Positions 16,029 to 23,574 of a DNA stretch of 64,000 nt are shown here, in pieces (the stretch's first letter is position 1; each line of letters begins with the position of its first letter). A model generated the notes under the pieces. It had not been told where the DNA came from. It worked only from the letters and a program-made list of their open reading frames with translations, and did no database searches. The DNA is taken from contig NZ_VTWU01000004.1 in NCBI RefSeq assembly GCF_008727865.1, positions 124,001 to 188,000 on the forward strand. Direction: 5' to 3'. The stretch comes from Hymenobacter busanensis. Its GTDB lineage: Bacteria > Bacteroidota > Bacteroidia > Cytophagales > Hymenobacteraceae. A program made the translations under genes and the position numbers.

Positions 16029-16418
16029 ATGCCCGAAAACCCACTCGCCCAGCTACGTACTGCGGCCGAAGCCGTCCGGCAACAGCTTCAAGTCAACTCT
16101 TTCGATGAAGCCGCCGTGCAGCGGCTGGAGACTTTCATTGAGGAACAACGCCCGCTGCTCACGAAAGAAACGACGCAAGGCGTAGTGGTGGCGTTAGGCG
16201 CCTTCCTGGGCGAGTGCCTGGTGCAGAGTTTTAAGGGCGAATGGGCGTCGGCACCCGACGGCACGACCGGCGTGGGCATCCGCGGCGACTTGTTTTTCAA
16301 CCCGTTCTTTCGGGTGGCTATGCAGCTGGAAAAGGGCCTGAGCGAATCGGTAGTTGGTTTTTTTGCCTCCATGCCGGCCCGGCTGGCCGAGCCGCCCAAA
16401 AAGCGCGGCTGGATTTGA
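16029..16418 (+). CDS. Small cytoplasmic protein of unknown function, paralogue 1
   Basis: This is a 129-residue protein with no signal peptide or membrane segment. An N-terminal helix (LAQLRTAAEAVRQQLQVNSF) is followed by FIEEQRPLLTKETTQGVV, the core VALGAFLGECLVQSFKGEW, a short beta part (GVGIRGDLFFNPFFRVAMQL), and EKGLSESVVGFFASMP. The same blocks occur in the gene at 16605. The start at 16029 lies 20 bp after the preceding stop, so it may belong to that operon; a terminator follows it. The family could not be named. Confidence 0.75.
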   Translation: MPENPLAQLRTAAEAVRQQLQVNSFDEAAVQRLETFIEEQRPLLTKETTQGVVVALGAFLGECLVQSFKGEWASAPDGTTGVGIRGDLFFNPFFRVAMQLEKGLSESVVGFFASMPARLAEPPKKRGWI

Positions 16419-16470
16419 GGAAAACACCCGTTTGCCAACAACTTGTTGGAATAGATCAAAAAATAACGCG

Positions 16471-16510
16471 AGAGGCCGATGCAAAATGGCAAGCATCGGC
16501 CTCTTTTTTT
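16471..16510 (+). terminator. Rho-independent terminator
   Basis: A 12-bp perfect stem AGAGGCCGATGC (16471-16482 and 16493-16504) has a 10-nt loop and a run of seven Ts. It separates the two paralogues at 16029 and 16605, so the second needs its own promoter. Confidence 0.88.
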
Positions 16511-16604
16511 GCGTGAAATGAGCGAATACGGCAAAAATTTTGTAACTACGTTGTTAGCCCAATGTGGGTTGGCTAATCTTTCTTTTTTCTTACTTCTTCT
16601 CGAA

Positions 16605-17024
16605 ATGGAAGAACTACAGGCTGCCGCCGAAGCCGTGCGGCAACAACTCAACGTATCCGCCTTCGACGCTGTCGCCGTGCGGGCACTCATGAATTTCATT
16701 GAGCAACAACGCCACGGTATTGAGCCGGCTGCCCGCGAGGGCGTGGTAAATGCACTGGGCTGCTTTTTAGGCGAATGTATAATTCGCACGTATGGAGGCC
16801 GTTGGGAAACCAACGAGTCGGGTTTGGTGGGCGTACAACTCGGAGCGCATACCTTTGTGCGGCCGTTTGTGCACGTGGACCGTCAGCTCACGCACGGACT
16901 CGCTGAATCGGTGGACGGGTTTTACCTCTCGGTGCCCAACCGCCTGAAGCAGCAGCCCGCGCCGCGCAAGACGTGGATTCCCGTGCCGCTCCCGCCGGCC
17001 TTCCGCCGACCACACGCTACATGA
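16605..17024 (+). CDS. Small cytoplasmic protein of unknown function, paralogue 2
   Basis: This is a 139-residue protein paralogous to the one at 16029. It shares AAAEAVRQQL, the block FIEQQRHGIEPAAREGVVNA followed by LGCFLGECIIRTYGGRW, and GLAESVDGFYLSVPNRL. It differs by a Pro-rich C-terminal extension (RKTWIPVPLPPAFRRP). The ATG at 16605 starts right at the homology. Longer in-frame starts run back through the terminator at 16471 and are rejected. Its stop overlaps the cmk start in an ATGA, so it is translationally coupled to cytidylate kinase. Whether that reflects function is unknown. Confidence 0.75.
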   Translation: MEELQAAAEAVRQQLNVSAFDAVAVRALMNFIEQQRHGIEPAAREGVVNALGCFLGECIIRTYGGRWETNESGLVGVQLGAHTFVRPFVHVDRQLTHGLAESVDGFYLSVPNRLKQQPAPRKTWIPVPLPPAFRRPHAT

Positions 17025-17725
17025 AAAACATCGTCATAGCCATTGACGGCTACTCTTCCTGCGGCAAAAGCACCACGGCCAAAGCCGTAGCCGCCGAATT
17101 GGGCTATGCATACATCGACACCGGGGCCATGTACCGCGGCGTCACGCTCTACTTACTGGAGCACAACATCGACTTCGAGGACTTGCCGCGGGTAGAGGAA
17201 GCCCTGCACCAGCTGCACATTACTTTCAAACGGAACCGCCGCACGGGACGCAACGAGTTGTGTCTCGACGGCGTCATCCGCGAAGACGACATCCGGCAGA
17301 TGCGCATTTCCAATTCCGTGAGCGAGGTGTCGGTTATTCCGGCCGTGCGCCACGCCATGGTGCGCCAGCAGCAGCGCATGGGCCGCAAGCGCGGCGTGGT
17401 GATGGACGGCCGCGACATTGGCACCACTGTGTTTCCCGACGCCGAGGTGAAGGTGTTTATGACCGCCGACGTGCACACCCGCGCCGTGCGCCGCCAGATG
17501 GAGCTGGCCGTGAAAGGCGAAAACGTGCCGCTCGACGACATCATCCACAACCTGCAGAAACGCGACCATATCGACTCGACGCGGGCCGAAAGCCCCTTGC
17601 GCCGCGCCGCCGATGCCGTGCTGCTCGACACCTCGCACATCACCATCGACGAGCAGGTGGATTTTGTATTGGAGCGCGTCTCGTCGGTGCTCGTAGACGC
17701 ATTGCGCGTGGCCGAGCACGGCTAA
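17021..17725 (+). CDS. cmk: (d)CMP kinase
   Basis: Cytidylate kinase phosphorylates CMP and dCMP to the diphosphates. The 234-residue length is normal. The P-loop is GYSSCGKST (G10-S17), and the Asp-Thr-Gly of the CMP-binding site is in YAYIDTGAMYRGVTLYLL. Further motifs are the NMP-binding region (ISNSVSEVSVIPAVRHAMV), VVMDGRDIGTTVFPDAEVKV and the lid RDHIDSTRAESPLRRAADA. It starts in the ATGA overlap with the upstream gene and is followed 101 bp later by ispH. The cmk-ispH neighbourhood is common in Bacteroidota. Confidence 0.95.
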   Translation: MKNIVIAIDGYSSCGKSTTAKAVAAELGYAYIDTGAMYRGVTLYLLEHNIDFEDLPRVEEALHQLHITFKRNRRTGRNELCLDGVIREDDIRQMRISNSVSEVSVIPAVRHAMVRQQQRMGRKRGVVMDGRDIGTTVFPDAEVKVFMTADVHTRAVRRQMELAVKGENVPLDDIIHNLQKRDHIDSTRAESPLRRAADAVLLDTSHITIDEQVDFVLERVSSVLVDALRVAEHG

Positions 17726-17826
17726 AGCCGGCGCGCTTTCGTTTATTGGAATGATTCGTGCGCGTGTGCACGTTGGTTGGCCGACGCTTGACGCAACACC
17801 AGCCTCACGTCTTAGATTCTGCAGGG

Positions 17827-18714
17827 ATGAACGTCTCCATCGATAAAAACTCCGGGTATTGTTTTGGCGTCGAATACGCCATTCAGATGGCCGAAGACGA
17901 GCTCGAAACCAGTGAGCAGCTGTATTGCCTCGGCGACATTGTGCACAACCGCATGGAAGTGGAGCGCCTGCACCAGCAGGGCTTGCGCATCATCGACCGG
18001 GAGCAGCTGGGCACGCTGCACGACTGCAAGGTGCTCATCAGGGCCCACGGCGAGCCGCCCGAAACCTACGAGCTGGCCCTGCGCAACAACCTCACGCTCA
18101 TCGACGCCTCGTGCCCGGTGGTGCTCAAGCTGCAAAACCGCGTGAAGCACGCCTTCGACGCCACGCAACGCCAGAACGGCCAGATTGTGATTTACGGCCA
18201 GCCCGGCCACGCCGAAGTAGCGGGCCTCACTGGCCAGACCGGCAACCGCGCCATCATCGTGATGAACGAGCAGGACCTCGACCAAGTGGACTTCGCGCGC
18301 CCCGTCACGCTCTTCAGCCAAACGACCAAGAGCACGGCCGGCTTCTACCGCATGAAGCAGCTCATTGAGGAGCGCATTGCGGCGGCCGGCGGCGCGCTGG
18401 AATCCTTCGACGCCAACGACTCCATTTGCCGGCAAGTATCGAACCGGGAGCCGCAGCTGCGCAAGTTCGCCGTCGAGCACGACGTGATTGTGTTCGTGAG
18501 CGGGCGCAAAAGCTCCAACGGCAAGGCTCTGTTTTCGGTGGTCAACCAAACGAATCCGCGCAGCTACTTCGTGGAAAACGAGCAGGAGCTGGAAGACGCC
18601 TGGTTCGAGGGCGCGCAGTCGGTGGGCATTTGCGGAGCCACCAGCACGCCCATGTGGCTCATGCAGCGCGTGGCCGACCGCATTCAGGAAATAGGGGCTG
18701 CGGTGCCGGCATAG
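17827..18714 (+). CDS. ispH: 4-hydroxy-3-methylbut-2-enyl diphosphate reductase
   Basis: IspH is the iron-sulfur enzyme that makes IPP and DMAPP in the last step of the MEP isoprenoid pathway. The 295-residue product has the three cluster cysteines: C12 in NSGYCFGVEYA, one in DASCPVVLK and one in NDSICRQVSNREPQ. Substrate-binding motifs are also present (LGDIVHNRMEVE, RAHGEPP, QTTKSTAGF, ICGATSTPMWLM). The ATG at 17827 gives the usual N-terminus; the longer in-frame version adds a non-homologous basic leader. A hairpin terminator follows. Confidence 0.96.
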   Translation: MNVSIDKNSGYCFGVEYAIQMAEDELETSEQLYCLGDIVHNRMEVERLHQQGLRIIDREQLGTLHDCKVLIRAHGEPPETYELALRNNLTLIDASCPVVLKLQNRVKHAFDATQRQNGQIVIYGQPGHAEVAGLTGQTGNRAIIVMNEQDLDQVDFARPVTLFSQTTKSTAGFYRMKQLIEERIAAAGGALESFDANDSICRQVSNREPQLRKFAVEHDVIVFVSGRKSSNGKALFSVVNQTNPRSYFVENEQELEDAWFEGAQSVGICGATSTPMWLMQRVADRIQEIGAAVPA

Positions 18715-18744
18715 TGGTATCCGGCGCTTCTTTTAATAGCTTGC

Positions 18745-18773
18745 CCGCCCGGCCCATTCGGCCGGGCGGTTTT
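18745..18773 (+). terminator. Rho-independent terminator after ispH
   Basis: A 10-bp stem CCGCCCGGCC (18745-18754 and 18760-18769) has a 5-nt loop CATTC and is followed by TTTT. Confidence 0.8.
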
Positions 18774-18784
18774 GTGTTTCGGCC

Positions 18785-19324
18785 ATGAAAAAGATTATTG
18801 GCTATTTCCTGCGCGGCCTGCTCATCCTGGCGCCCGTCACCATCACGGTGTATCTGCTGTTTGCCTTTTTCAACTGGATCAACGGCATGTTCGTCATCGA
18901 CGGCTACCCCGGCCTGGGGCTGGCGCTGATGGTGGCCCTGCTCACGCTGATGGGCTACATTGGCTCCCAGGTGCGGCCGTTTATTGTGCTGGGGGAGCGG
19001 ATTCTGAACCGCCTGCCGGTCGTCAACATCATCTATTCCAGCATCAAGGACATCTTCGACGCCATTCTGGGCGAGGAGCAGAAGTTCAACACGCCGGTGC
19101 TGGTGAAGGTGTTTGCCGGTACCGAGTGCTACAAGCTGGGCTTCATCACCCAAGAGTCGATGGAAGCCGTGAACCGCCCCGATCTGGTGGCCGTGTACTT
19201 CCCCGACTCCTATAACTTTTCGGGCGAGCTGCTGCTGGTGCCCCGCGAAAACGTGCTGCACGTGGATTTGCCCAGCGCGCAGGTTATGAAGTTCGTGGTG
19301 TCGGGCGGCGTGGCCAGGCTGTAG
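18785..19324 (+). CDS. DUF502 family membrane protein
   Basis: This is a 179-residue inner-membrane protein with two N-terminal membrane helices (LRGLLILAPVTITVYLLFAF and LGLALMVALLTLMGYIGSQV). A soluble domain follows, with the family landmarks RLPVVNIIYSSIKDIFDAI, FNTPVLVKVFAGTE, VAVYFPDSYNFSGELLLVP and MKFVVSGGVA. DUF502 proteins are widespread and have no established biochemical activity. The gene starts 12 bp after the ispH terminator, so it is probably transcribed separately. A long inverted repeat follows its stop codon. Confidence 0.9.
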   Translation: MKKIIGYFLRGLLILAPVTITVYLLFAFFNWINGMFVIDGYPGLGLALMVALLTLMGYIGSQVRPFIVLGERILNRLPVVNIIYSSIKDIFDAILGEEQKFNTPVLVKVFAGTECYKLGFITQESMEAVNRPDLVAVYFPDSYNFSGELLLVPRENVLHVDLPSAQVMKFVVSGGVARL

Positions 19325-19357
19325 GAAGCGGCACCCGAAAAGGACTGAAAACGTATG

Positions 19358-19459
19358 GTCATCCTGAGCGTGAGCGAAGGACCTTCTCCCCGCTGAACGA
19401 CAGGCGCAGAACCGAGTCGTTCTGACTTGATAAGGTCCTTCGCTCACGCTCAGGATGAC
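19358..19459. repeat. Long inverted repeat, GTCATCCTGAG type
   Basis: Perfect 28-bp arms (19358-19385 and 19432-19459, beginning GTCATCCTGAGCGTGAGCGA) flank a 46-nt centre. There is no ORF inside. It is a dispersed palindromic element of the same general design as those at 24611, 32114 and 58505, and can form a very stable RNA hairpin between DUF502 and the hydrolase. Confidence 0.85.
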
Positions 19460-19473
19460 TTTTTTATTGCGCT

Positions 19474-20292
19474 ATGTTCGTCGAGGCCGGTCGTACCAAG
19501 CTCTACTACGAAGTATATGGCCACGGGCCGCGCGTGGTGCTGGCCTTTCACGGCTACGGGCAGGGTGCGGGCCACTGGCGCAGCCTGGCTGTGTTGGTGG
19601 GCGAACAGGTGACGCTCTACGCCTTCGACCTCTTTTACCACGGCCGCAGCACCCTGGCCAAAGCCGACGCCCCGTTGCGCAAACCGCGGCTTATCGAGCT
19701 GCTGAGCCAGTTTCTGCGCGAGCAGAACATCGACACGTTTGGCCTGCTGGCCTTCAGCATGGGCGCCAAGTTTGCCCTCACGGTGGCCGAGCACCTGCCC
19801 GAGCGCGTGCAGCAGCTCTGGCTGATTGCCCCGGACGGCATCCGCACGCAGTTCTGGTATTCGCTGGCTACCTATCCGCCTTGGATGCGCGGGGTGTTGG
19901 GTCAGGCCGTGCTGCGCCCCCAGCGCTTGTTGCGCTTCATCGACCGATTGGCCGAGCGCCGCATCGTCGACCACGGCCTCGTGCGGTTTGCGCAATGGCA
20001 GCTCGATAGCCGCGAAAAGCGCCTGCGCGTGTACCGCAGCTGGACCGGCTTCCGCCACTTGGTGTTCGACGTGCGCCGCCTCGCCGCCACGCTCAACCGC
20101 CGGCCCACACCCGTTACGTTTTTCCTCGGCCGGCACGACAAAGTCATTCCCCACGCCGGGCTGCAGACTTTCATTGTCTCGCTGCGTGCCGCCCACACCG
20201 TGCTGCTCGACACCGGCCACGCCGGCCTCATCTACGACGTGGCCGCCTACCTGCGCCGCCACCCCGACGAGTGGCGCTGGGCCGCCGCCTAA
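19474..20292 (+). CDS. Alpha/beta hydrolase
   Basis: This is a 272-residue soluble alpha/beta hydrolase. The oxyanion segment is VVLAFHGYGQGAGHW. The nucleophile elbow is AFSMGAKFAL, a variant with Ala where the first Gly of GxSxG normally sits. The acid is in LGRHDKVIP and the base His in DTGHAGLIYDVAAYL. A helical cap occupies the middle (FWYSLATYPPWMRGVLGQAV). The start at 19474 is only 14 bp past the long inverted repeat, so its leader must include or abut that hairpin. Its stop codon overlaps the stop of the convergent macrodomain gene. The substrate is unknown. Confidence 0.85.
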   Translation: MFVEAGRTKLYYEVYGHGPRVVLAFHGYGQGAGHWRSLAVLVGEQVTLYAFDLFYHGRSTLAKADAPLRKPRLIELLSQFLREQNIDTFGLLAFSMGAKFALTVAEHLPERVQQLWLIAPDGIRTQFWYSLATYPPWMRGVLGQAVLRPQRLLRFIDRLAERRIVDHGLVRFAQWQLDSREKRLRVYRSWTGFRHLVFDVRRLAATLNRRPTPVTFFLGRHDKVIPHAGLQTFIVSLRAAHTVLLDTGHAGLIYDVAAYLRRHPDEWRWAAA

Positions 20293-20846
20293 GCCGACAG
20301 CGCCTGCTCGTAGAGCCGGAAGCTTTCCTCGTCGAAGACCACGAAGACCACCGTTTCGGGTGCTGCATGAGCGGCTAAGAACGCCTGCGCCTCGTGCACG
20401 GCGATGCGCAAGGCCTCAGGCTTGGGGTAGCCGTAGATGCCGGTGCTGATGCCGGGAAAGGCCACGCTGGTGAGCTGGTGGTCGGCGGCGAGCTGCAGGG
20501 AGTTGCGGTAGCAGTCGGCCAGCAGCTGCGGCTCCCGCTTGTGGCCACCGTTCCATACCGGGCCCACCGTGTGAATGACGTAGCGTGCCGGCAGCCGCCC
20601 GCCCGAGGTGATGACGGCCTGGCCGGTGGGTAGGCTGCCCTGCCGGGCCCGAATGGCGCGGCACTCCTCCAGAATCTGCGGGCCGCCGGCGCGGTGAATG
20701 GCCCCGTCGACGCCGCCCCCGCCGAGCAGGGACGAGTTGGCGGCGTTGACGATGGCGTCGGTATCGAGGCGGGTGATGTCGCCTTGCCAGAGCCGGAGGC
20801 GGCCGAAGGAACGGGCGGCGGTGCGCCAGTCGGGTGAGGAGGGCAT
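20289..20846 (-). CDS. Macrodomain protein (O-acetyl-ADP-ribose deacetylase-like)
   Basis: This is a 185-residue MacroD/YmdB-type macrodomain that should bind or hydrolyse ADP-ribose derivatives. The signature is complete: LWQGDITRLDTDAIVNAANS, then SLLGGGGVDGAIHRAGG with the catalytic Asp, YVIHTVGPVWNGG, and the second loop AFPGISTGIYGYP. It is preceded by a short lead (MPSSPDWRTAARSFGRLR). The start at 20846 is used because longer in-frame versions run through the divergent 2TM gene. The stop codon overlaps that of the hydrolase by two bases. No ADP-ribosyltransferase is visible nearby. Confidence 0.92.
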   Translation of the reverse strand: MPSSPDWRTAARSFGRLRLWQGDITRLDTDAIVNAANSSLLGGGGVDGAIHRAGGPQILEECRAIRARQGSLPTGQAVITSGGRLPARYVIHTVGPVWNGGHKREPQLLADCYRNSLQLAADHQLTSVAFPGISTGIYGYPKPEALRIAVHEAQAFLAAHAAPETVVFVVFDEESFRLYEQALSA

Positions 20847-20952
20847 AGCGGTAGAAGTGGGGTGAAAACGGTTCGTCAGCCCTAATAAGCAGTTCGGAGC
20901 CAAAGGTTGCCGCTTGGGCAATATTAAGAGGCGCGCATGTAGCCGCGGTTGG

Positions 20953-20960
20953 TACATTTG
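20953..20960 (+). promoter_or_regulatory. -7 promoter box of the 2TM gene
   Basis: TACATTTG is an exact TAnnTTTG match 33 bp upstream of the ATG at 20994, in the divergent gap with the macrodomain gene. Confidence 0.5.
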
Positions 20961-20993
20961 ATCATCCTTCCAACGCACCTCATACCCCCGCTC

Positions 20994-21284
20994 ATGGAAA
21001 CCACCGACCGCGACCCAAACCTGTGGCGCATGGCCAAAGCCCGCGCCAAATTCAAAGCCCACCTGATGACCTACCTGCTCGTGAATGCGCTGCTGTGGGC
21101 CATTTGGTTTCTCACCGGCCACCACGACTACGGCACCGGCCTGCCCTGGCCCATCTGGTCGACGGTGTTTTGGGGCTTTGGCGTGCTGATGCAGGGCGTA
21201 CGCGCCTACGGTTTTGCCGGCCGCCGCGAGTGGTCGGAGCAGGAATACCAGCGCCTGCTGCGCAACAAAGAAACCGGGCAGTAG
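20994..21284 (+). CDS. 2TM domain protein, tandem copy 1
   Basis: This is a 96-residue inner-membrane protein. A basic amphipathic lead (DPNLWRMAKARAKFKAHLMT) comes before two membrane helices (YLLVNALLWAIWFLTG and WSTVFWGFGVLMQGVRAY). The tail WSEQEYQRLLRNKETG is conserved in 2TM-domain proteins. In other bacteria this small domain occurs alone or fused to LytTR regulators and histidine kinases, so a sensory or scaffolding role is possible. It is followed 44 bp later by a paralogue. Confidence 0.82.
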   Translation: METTDRDPNLWRMAKARAKFKAHLMTYLLVNALLWAIWFLTGHHDYGTGLPWPIWSTVFWGFGVLMQGVRAYGFAGRREWSEQEYQRLLRNKETGQ

Positions 21285-21328
21285 CGGTGCTGCCGCCCGG
21301 CACTGTTTCACGCTAGTTGCTCGTCTTC

Positions 21329-21649
21329 ATGGAAACTCCCGCCCGCGACCCGCACCTATGGCGTTTGGCCAAGGCCCGCGCCAAGTTTAAAGCCCACCTG
21401 CTCACCTACGCCAGCGTCAACGCGCTGCTGTGGCTGATTTGGCTGCTCACCCACAACACCCACCACGTGCGCCTGCACCACCGCGGCCCCTTCGACTGGA
21501 ACCTGCCCTGGCCCGTCTGGCCGATGCTGTTCTGGGGGCTGGTGCTGGTGTGGCAGGGCCTGTGCGCCTACGGTTTTGCCAACACGCTGCACTCGCCGGA
21601 GCGCGAATACGACCGGCTGCTGCGCAACCGGCAAGACCTCCAACGCTAA
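21329..21649 (+). CDS. 2TM domain protein, tandem copy 2
   Basis: This is a 106-residue paralogue of the preceding gene. It has the same lead (DPHLWRLAKARAKFKAHLLT), two helices (YASVNALLWLIWLLTH and WPMLFWGLVLVWQGLCAYGF) and tail (SPEREYDRLLRNRQDLQ). A longer loop rich in His (NTHHVRLHHRGPFDW) separates the helices. It is probably co-transcribed with copy 1, the two having arisen by tandem duplication. The His-rich loop is absent from copy 1 and might bind metal, which is speculation. A hairpin terminator follows. Confidence 0.82.
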   Translation: METPARDPHLWRLAKARAKFKAHLLTYASVNALLWLIWLLTHNTHHVRLHHRGPFDWNLPWPVWPMLFWGLVLVWQGLCAYGFANTLHSPEREYDRLLRNRQDLQR

Positions 21650-21663
21650 TACAAGCCGCCGAA

Positions 21664-21704
21664 AGCCGGGGTGGGTCCAGCGCGTTGCCGGGCCCACCCC
21701 GGCT
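21664..21704 (+). terminator. Hairpin after the 2TM pair
   Basis: A 12-bp perfect stem AGCCGGGGTGGG (21664-21675 and 21693-21704) has a 17-nt loop and is followed by ATTT. It is a weak but likely terminator. Confidence 0.6.
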
Positions 21705-21765
21705 ATTTGCCAAATGCCCGGCCCTCCAGCGTAACCTTTGCCGCCGGGCCCTAGTTGGTAGCACT

Positions 21766-22881
21766 ATGATACGCCGTCTGCTTCCGCTTTTGCTGGTGCT
21801 GCCGCTGGCCGGGGCCCGCCCCACGCCGCCGCCCGCCGCCCCCGACAACCTCGCCAAAATCAAGCTGCCAGCGGGCTTCCGCATCGGCTACTACGCCCAG
21901 AACGTGGCCGGCGCCCGTTCCCTGGCCCTGGGGCCCGACGGCACCGTGTACGTGGGCACCCGTGGCAGCAAAGTGTACGCCCTGCCCGACCGCAACCACG
22001 ACGGCAAGGCCGATGAGCTCGTCACCATTGCCTCGGGCCTGAACGAGCCCAACGGCGTGGCCGTGCGGGGCGGGGCCCTGTACGTGGCCGAAATCAGCCG
22101 GGTGCTGCGCTACGACAACATTGCCGCCAAGCTCAAGACGCCACCCAAGCCGGTGGTCGTCTACGACCAGCTGCCCGACAAGGAACACCACGGCTGGAAG
22201 TACATCAACTTCGGGCCCGACGGCAAGCTGTATATCCCCGTGGGTGCGCCCTGCAACGTGTGCCTGCCCGAAGAGCCCATCTTCGCCACCATCAACCGCA
22301 TGAACCCCGACGGCACCGGCCTCGAAACCGTGGCCTACGGCGTGCGCAACTCCGTCGGCTTCGATTGGAGCCCCATCGACAAGGCCCTCTGGTTTACCGA
22401 CAACGGCCGCGACATGCTGGGCGACGACAAGCCCGCCGACGAGCTGAACCGCGCCGCCAACGCCGGCCTGCACTTCGGCTTCCCCTACGTGTTTCAGGGC
22501 GACCTGCTTGACCCGCAGTTCGGCAAGGGCAAAGCCACGAGCACCTACACCCCGCCGGCCCGCAAGCTGGGCCCGCACGTGGCCGCGCTGGGCATGAAGT
22601 TCTACACCGGCAAGATGTTTCCGGCCGCGTACCGCAACCAGATTTTCATTCCCGAGCACGGCTCCTGGAACCGCTCCAGCAAAATCGGCTACCGCATCAG
22701 CCTAGTGCGCGTGGACGCCAGCGGCAAGCAGGCCACCAGCTACGAAACCTTCGCCTCGGGTTGGCTGCAGGGCCAGAGCAGCTGGGGCCGCCCCGTGGCC
22801 CTGCTGGTACTGCCCGACGGCTCCCTGCTCGTGTCCGACGATCAGAACGACTGCGTCTACCGCATCAGCTACAGCGAGTAG
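21766..22881 (+). CDS. PQQ-dependent sugar dehydrogenase, sorbosone dehydrogenase-like
   Basis: This is a 371-residue exported beta-propeller protein. The signal peptide MIRRLLPLLLVLPLAGARP leads into a six-bladed propeller of the soluble glucose/sorbosone dehydrogenase type. Landmarks are LALGPDGTVYVGTRGSKVYA, LNEPNGVAVRGGALYVAE, HHGWKYINFGPDGKLYIPVG followed by APCNVC, VAYGVRNSVGFDWSP, and IPEHGSWNRSSKIGYRI. The His after KEH and the Arg in GVRNSVG are positions that contact PQQ or the sugar in this family. A near-match AACCTTTG lies about 26 bp upstream. Enzyme activity would depend on supplied PQQ; no PQQ genes are here. Confidence 0.88.
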   Translation: MIRRLLPLLLVLPLAGARPTPPPAAPDNLAKIKLPAGFRIGYYAQNVAGARSLALGPDGTVYVGTRGSKVYALPDRNHDGKADELVTIASGLNEPNGVAVRGGALYVAEISRVLRYDNIAAKLKTPPKPVVVYDQLPDKEHHGWKYINFGPDGKLYIPVGAPCNVCLPEEPIFATINRMNPDGTGLETVAYGVRNSVGFDWSPIDKALWFTDNGRDMLGDDKPADELNRAANAGLHFGFPYVFQGDLLDPQFGKGKATSTYTPPARKLGPHVAALGMKFYTGKMFPAAYRNQIFIPEHGSWNRSSKIGYRISLVRVDASGKQATSYETFASGWLQGQSSWGRPVALLVLPDGSLLVSDDQNDCVYRISYSE

Positions 22882-23044
22882 GGCCCGGCGACTGGTTTTT
22901 CGAGCCTGCAAGCGCAGAACGTCTCCGGCCTCCGTCGGAACCGTCCTTTATCGGTGCAGGCTGCCTGCGACGGAAGCCAGCCCGTTAAAAAATTAATCTG
23001 TCCCGGTGCCGGCCAACTGCCGGCCGCGCCCGTATTTTGCCCCT

Positions 23045-23521
23045 GTGAAGAAAGCCCAGACCCGTCGCCCACCCAAGCGCACCGTGGGCCGCCGCGAGCT
23101 GGTGGATTTCCCGCAATTTCAGCTCTTCGGCGTGGAAGCCAAGGTGGACACCGGCGCCTACACCGGCGCCATTCACTGCTCCAACATCCACGAAGACACG
23201 CTGCCAGACGGGCGGCCCGTGCTGCGTGTGCAGCTGCTCGACGAGTCGCACCCGGCTTTCGACGGCACGCCGCTGCACTTCGAGGAGTTCGGCCTGCGCG
23301 AAATCCGCTCCTCCAACGGCGACGTGCAGGAGCGCTACGTCATCCGGGCCGTCATCCGGCTCTTCGGCGAAGACTACGACACCGAATTTTCCCTCTCCGA
23401 CCGCTCCGACATGAAATACCCCGTGCTCATCGGCCGGCTGCTGCTGCAGCGGGCCCGGCTGGTGGTCGACGTGGCCCGGCGCAACGCCTCCTACAAGCAC
23501 CAGCGCCGGCATCCGGCGTAA
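23045..23521 (+). CDS. RimB-like retropepsin-type 'ATP-dependent zinc protease'
   Basis: This is a 158-residue soluble protein starting with GTG at 23045. The start gives a basic N-terminus ([20 protein letters not shown]) and then the aspartyl-protease-like signature [37 protein letters not shown] and [20 protein letters not shown] complete the fold. The family is annotated as ATP-dependent zinc protease, and in Pseudomonas a member (RimB) acts with the glutamate ligase RimK. Here rimK follows by 53 bp, supporting the same pairing. No RimA-like gene is visible. Confidence 0.85.
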   Translation: MKKAQTRRPPKRTVGRRELVDFPQFQLFGVEAKVDTGAYTGAIHCSNIHEDTLPDGRPVLRVQLLDESHPAFDGTPLHFEEFGLREIRSSNGDVQERYVIRAVIRLFGEDYDTEFSLSDRSDMKYPVLIGRLLLQRARLVVDVARRNASYKHQRRHPA

Positions 23522-23574
23522 CTTCGTCCGCTTCCGGAGGCCTTCCCAATTCCTACCCGTTATTCCCTCGCCCC

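Noticed and set aside
19358-19459. Possible CRISPR or IS ends in the inverted repeats
   Set aside because: Single inverted pairs, not spaced direct repeats, and no transposase or cas gene nearby.
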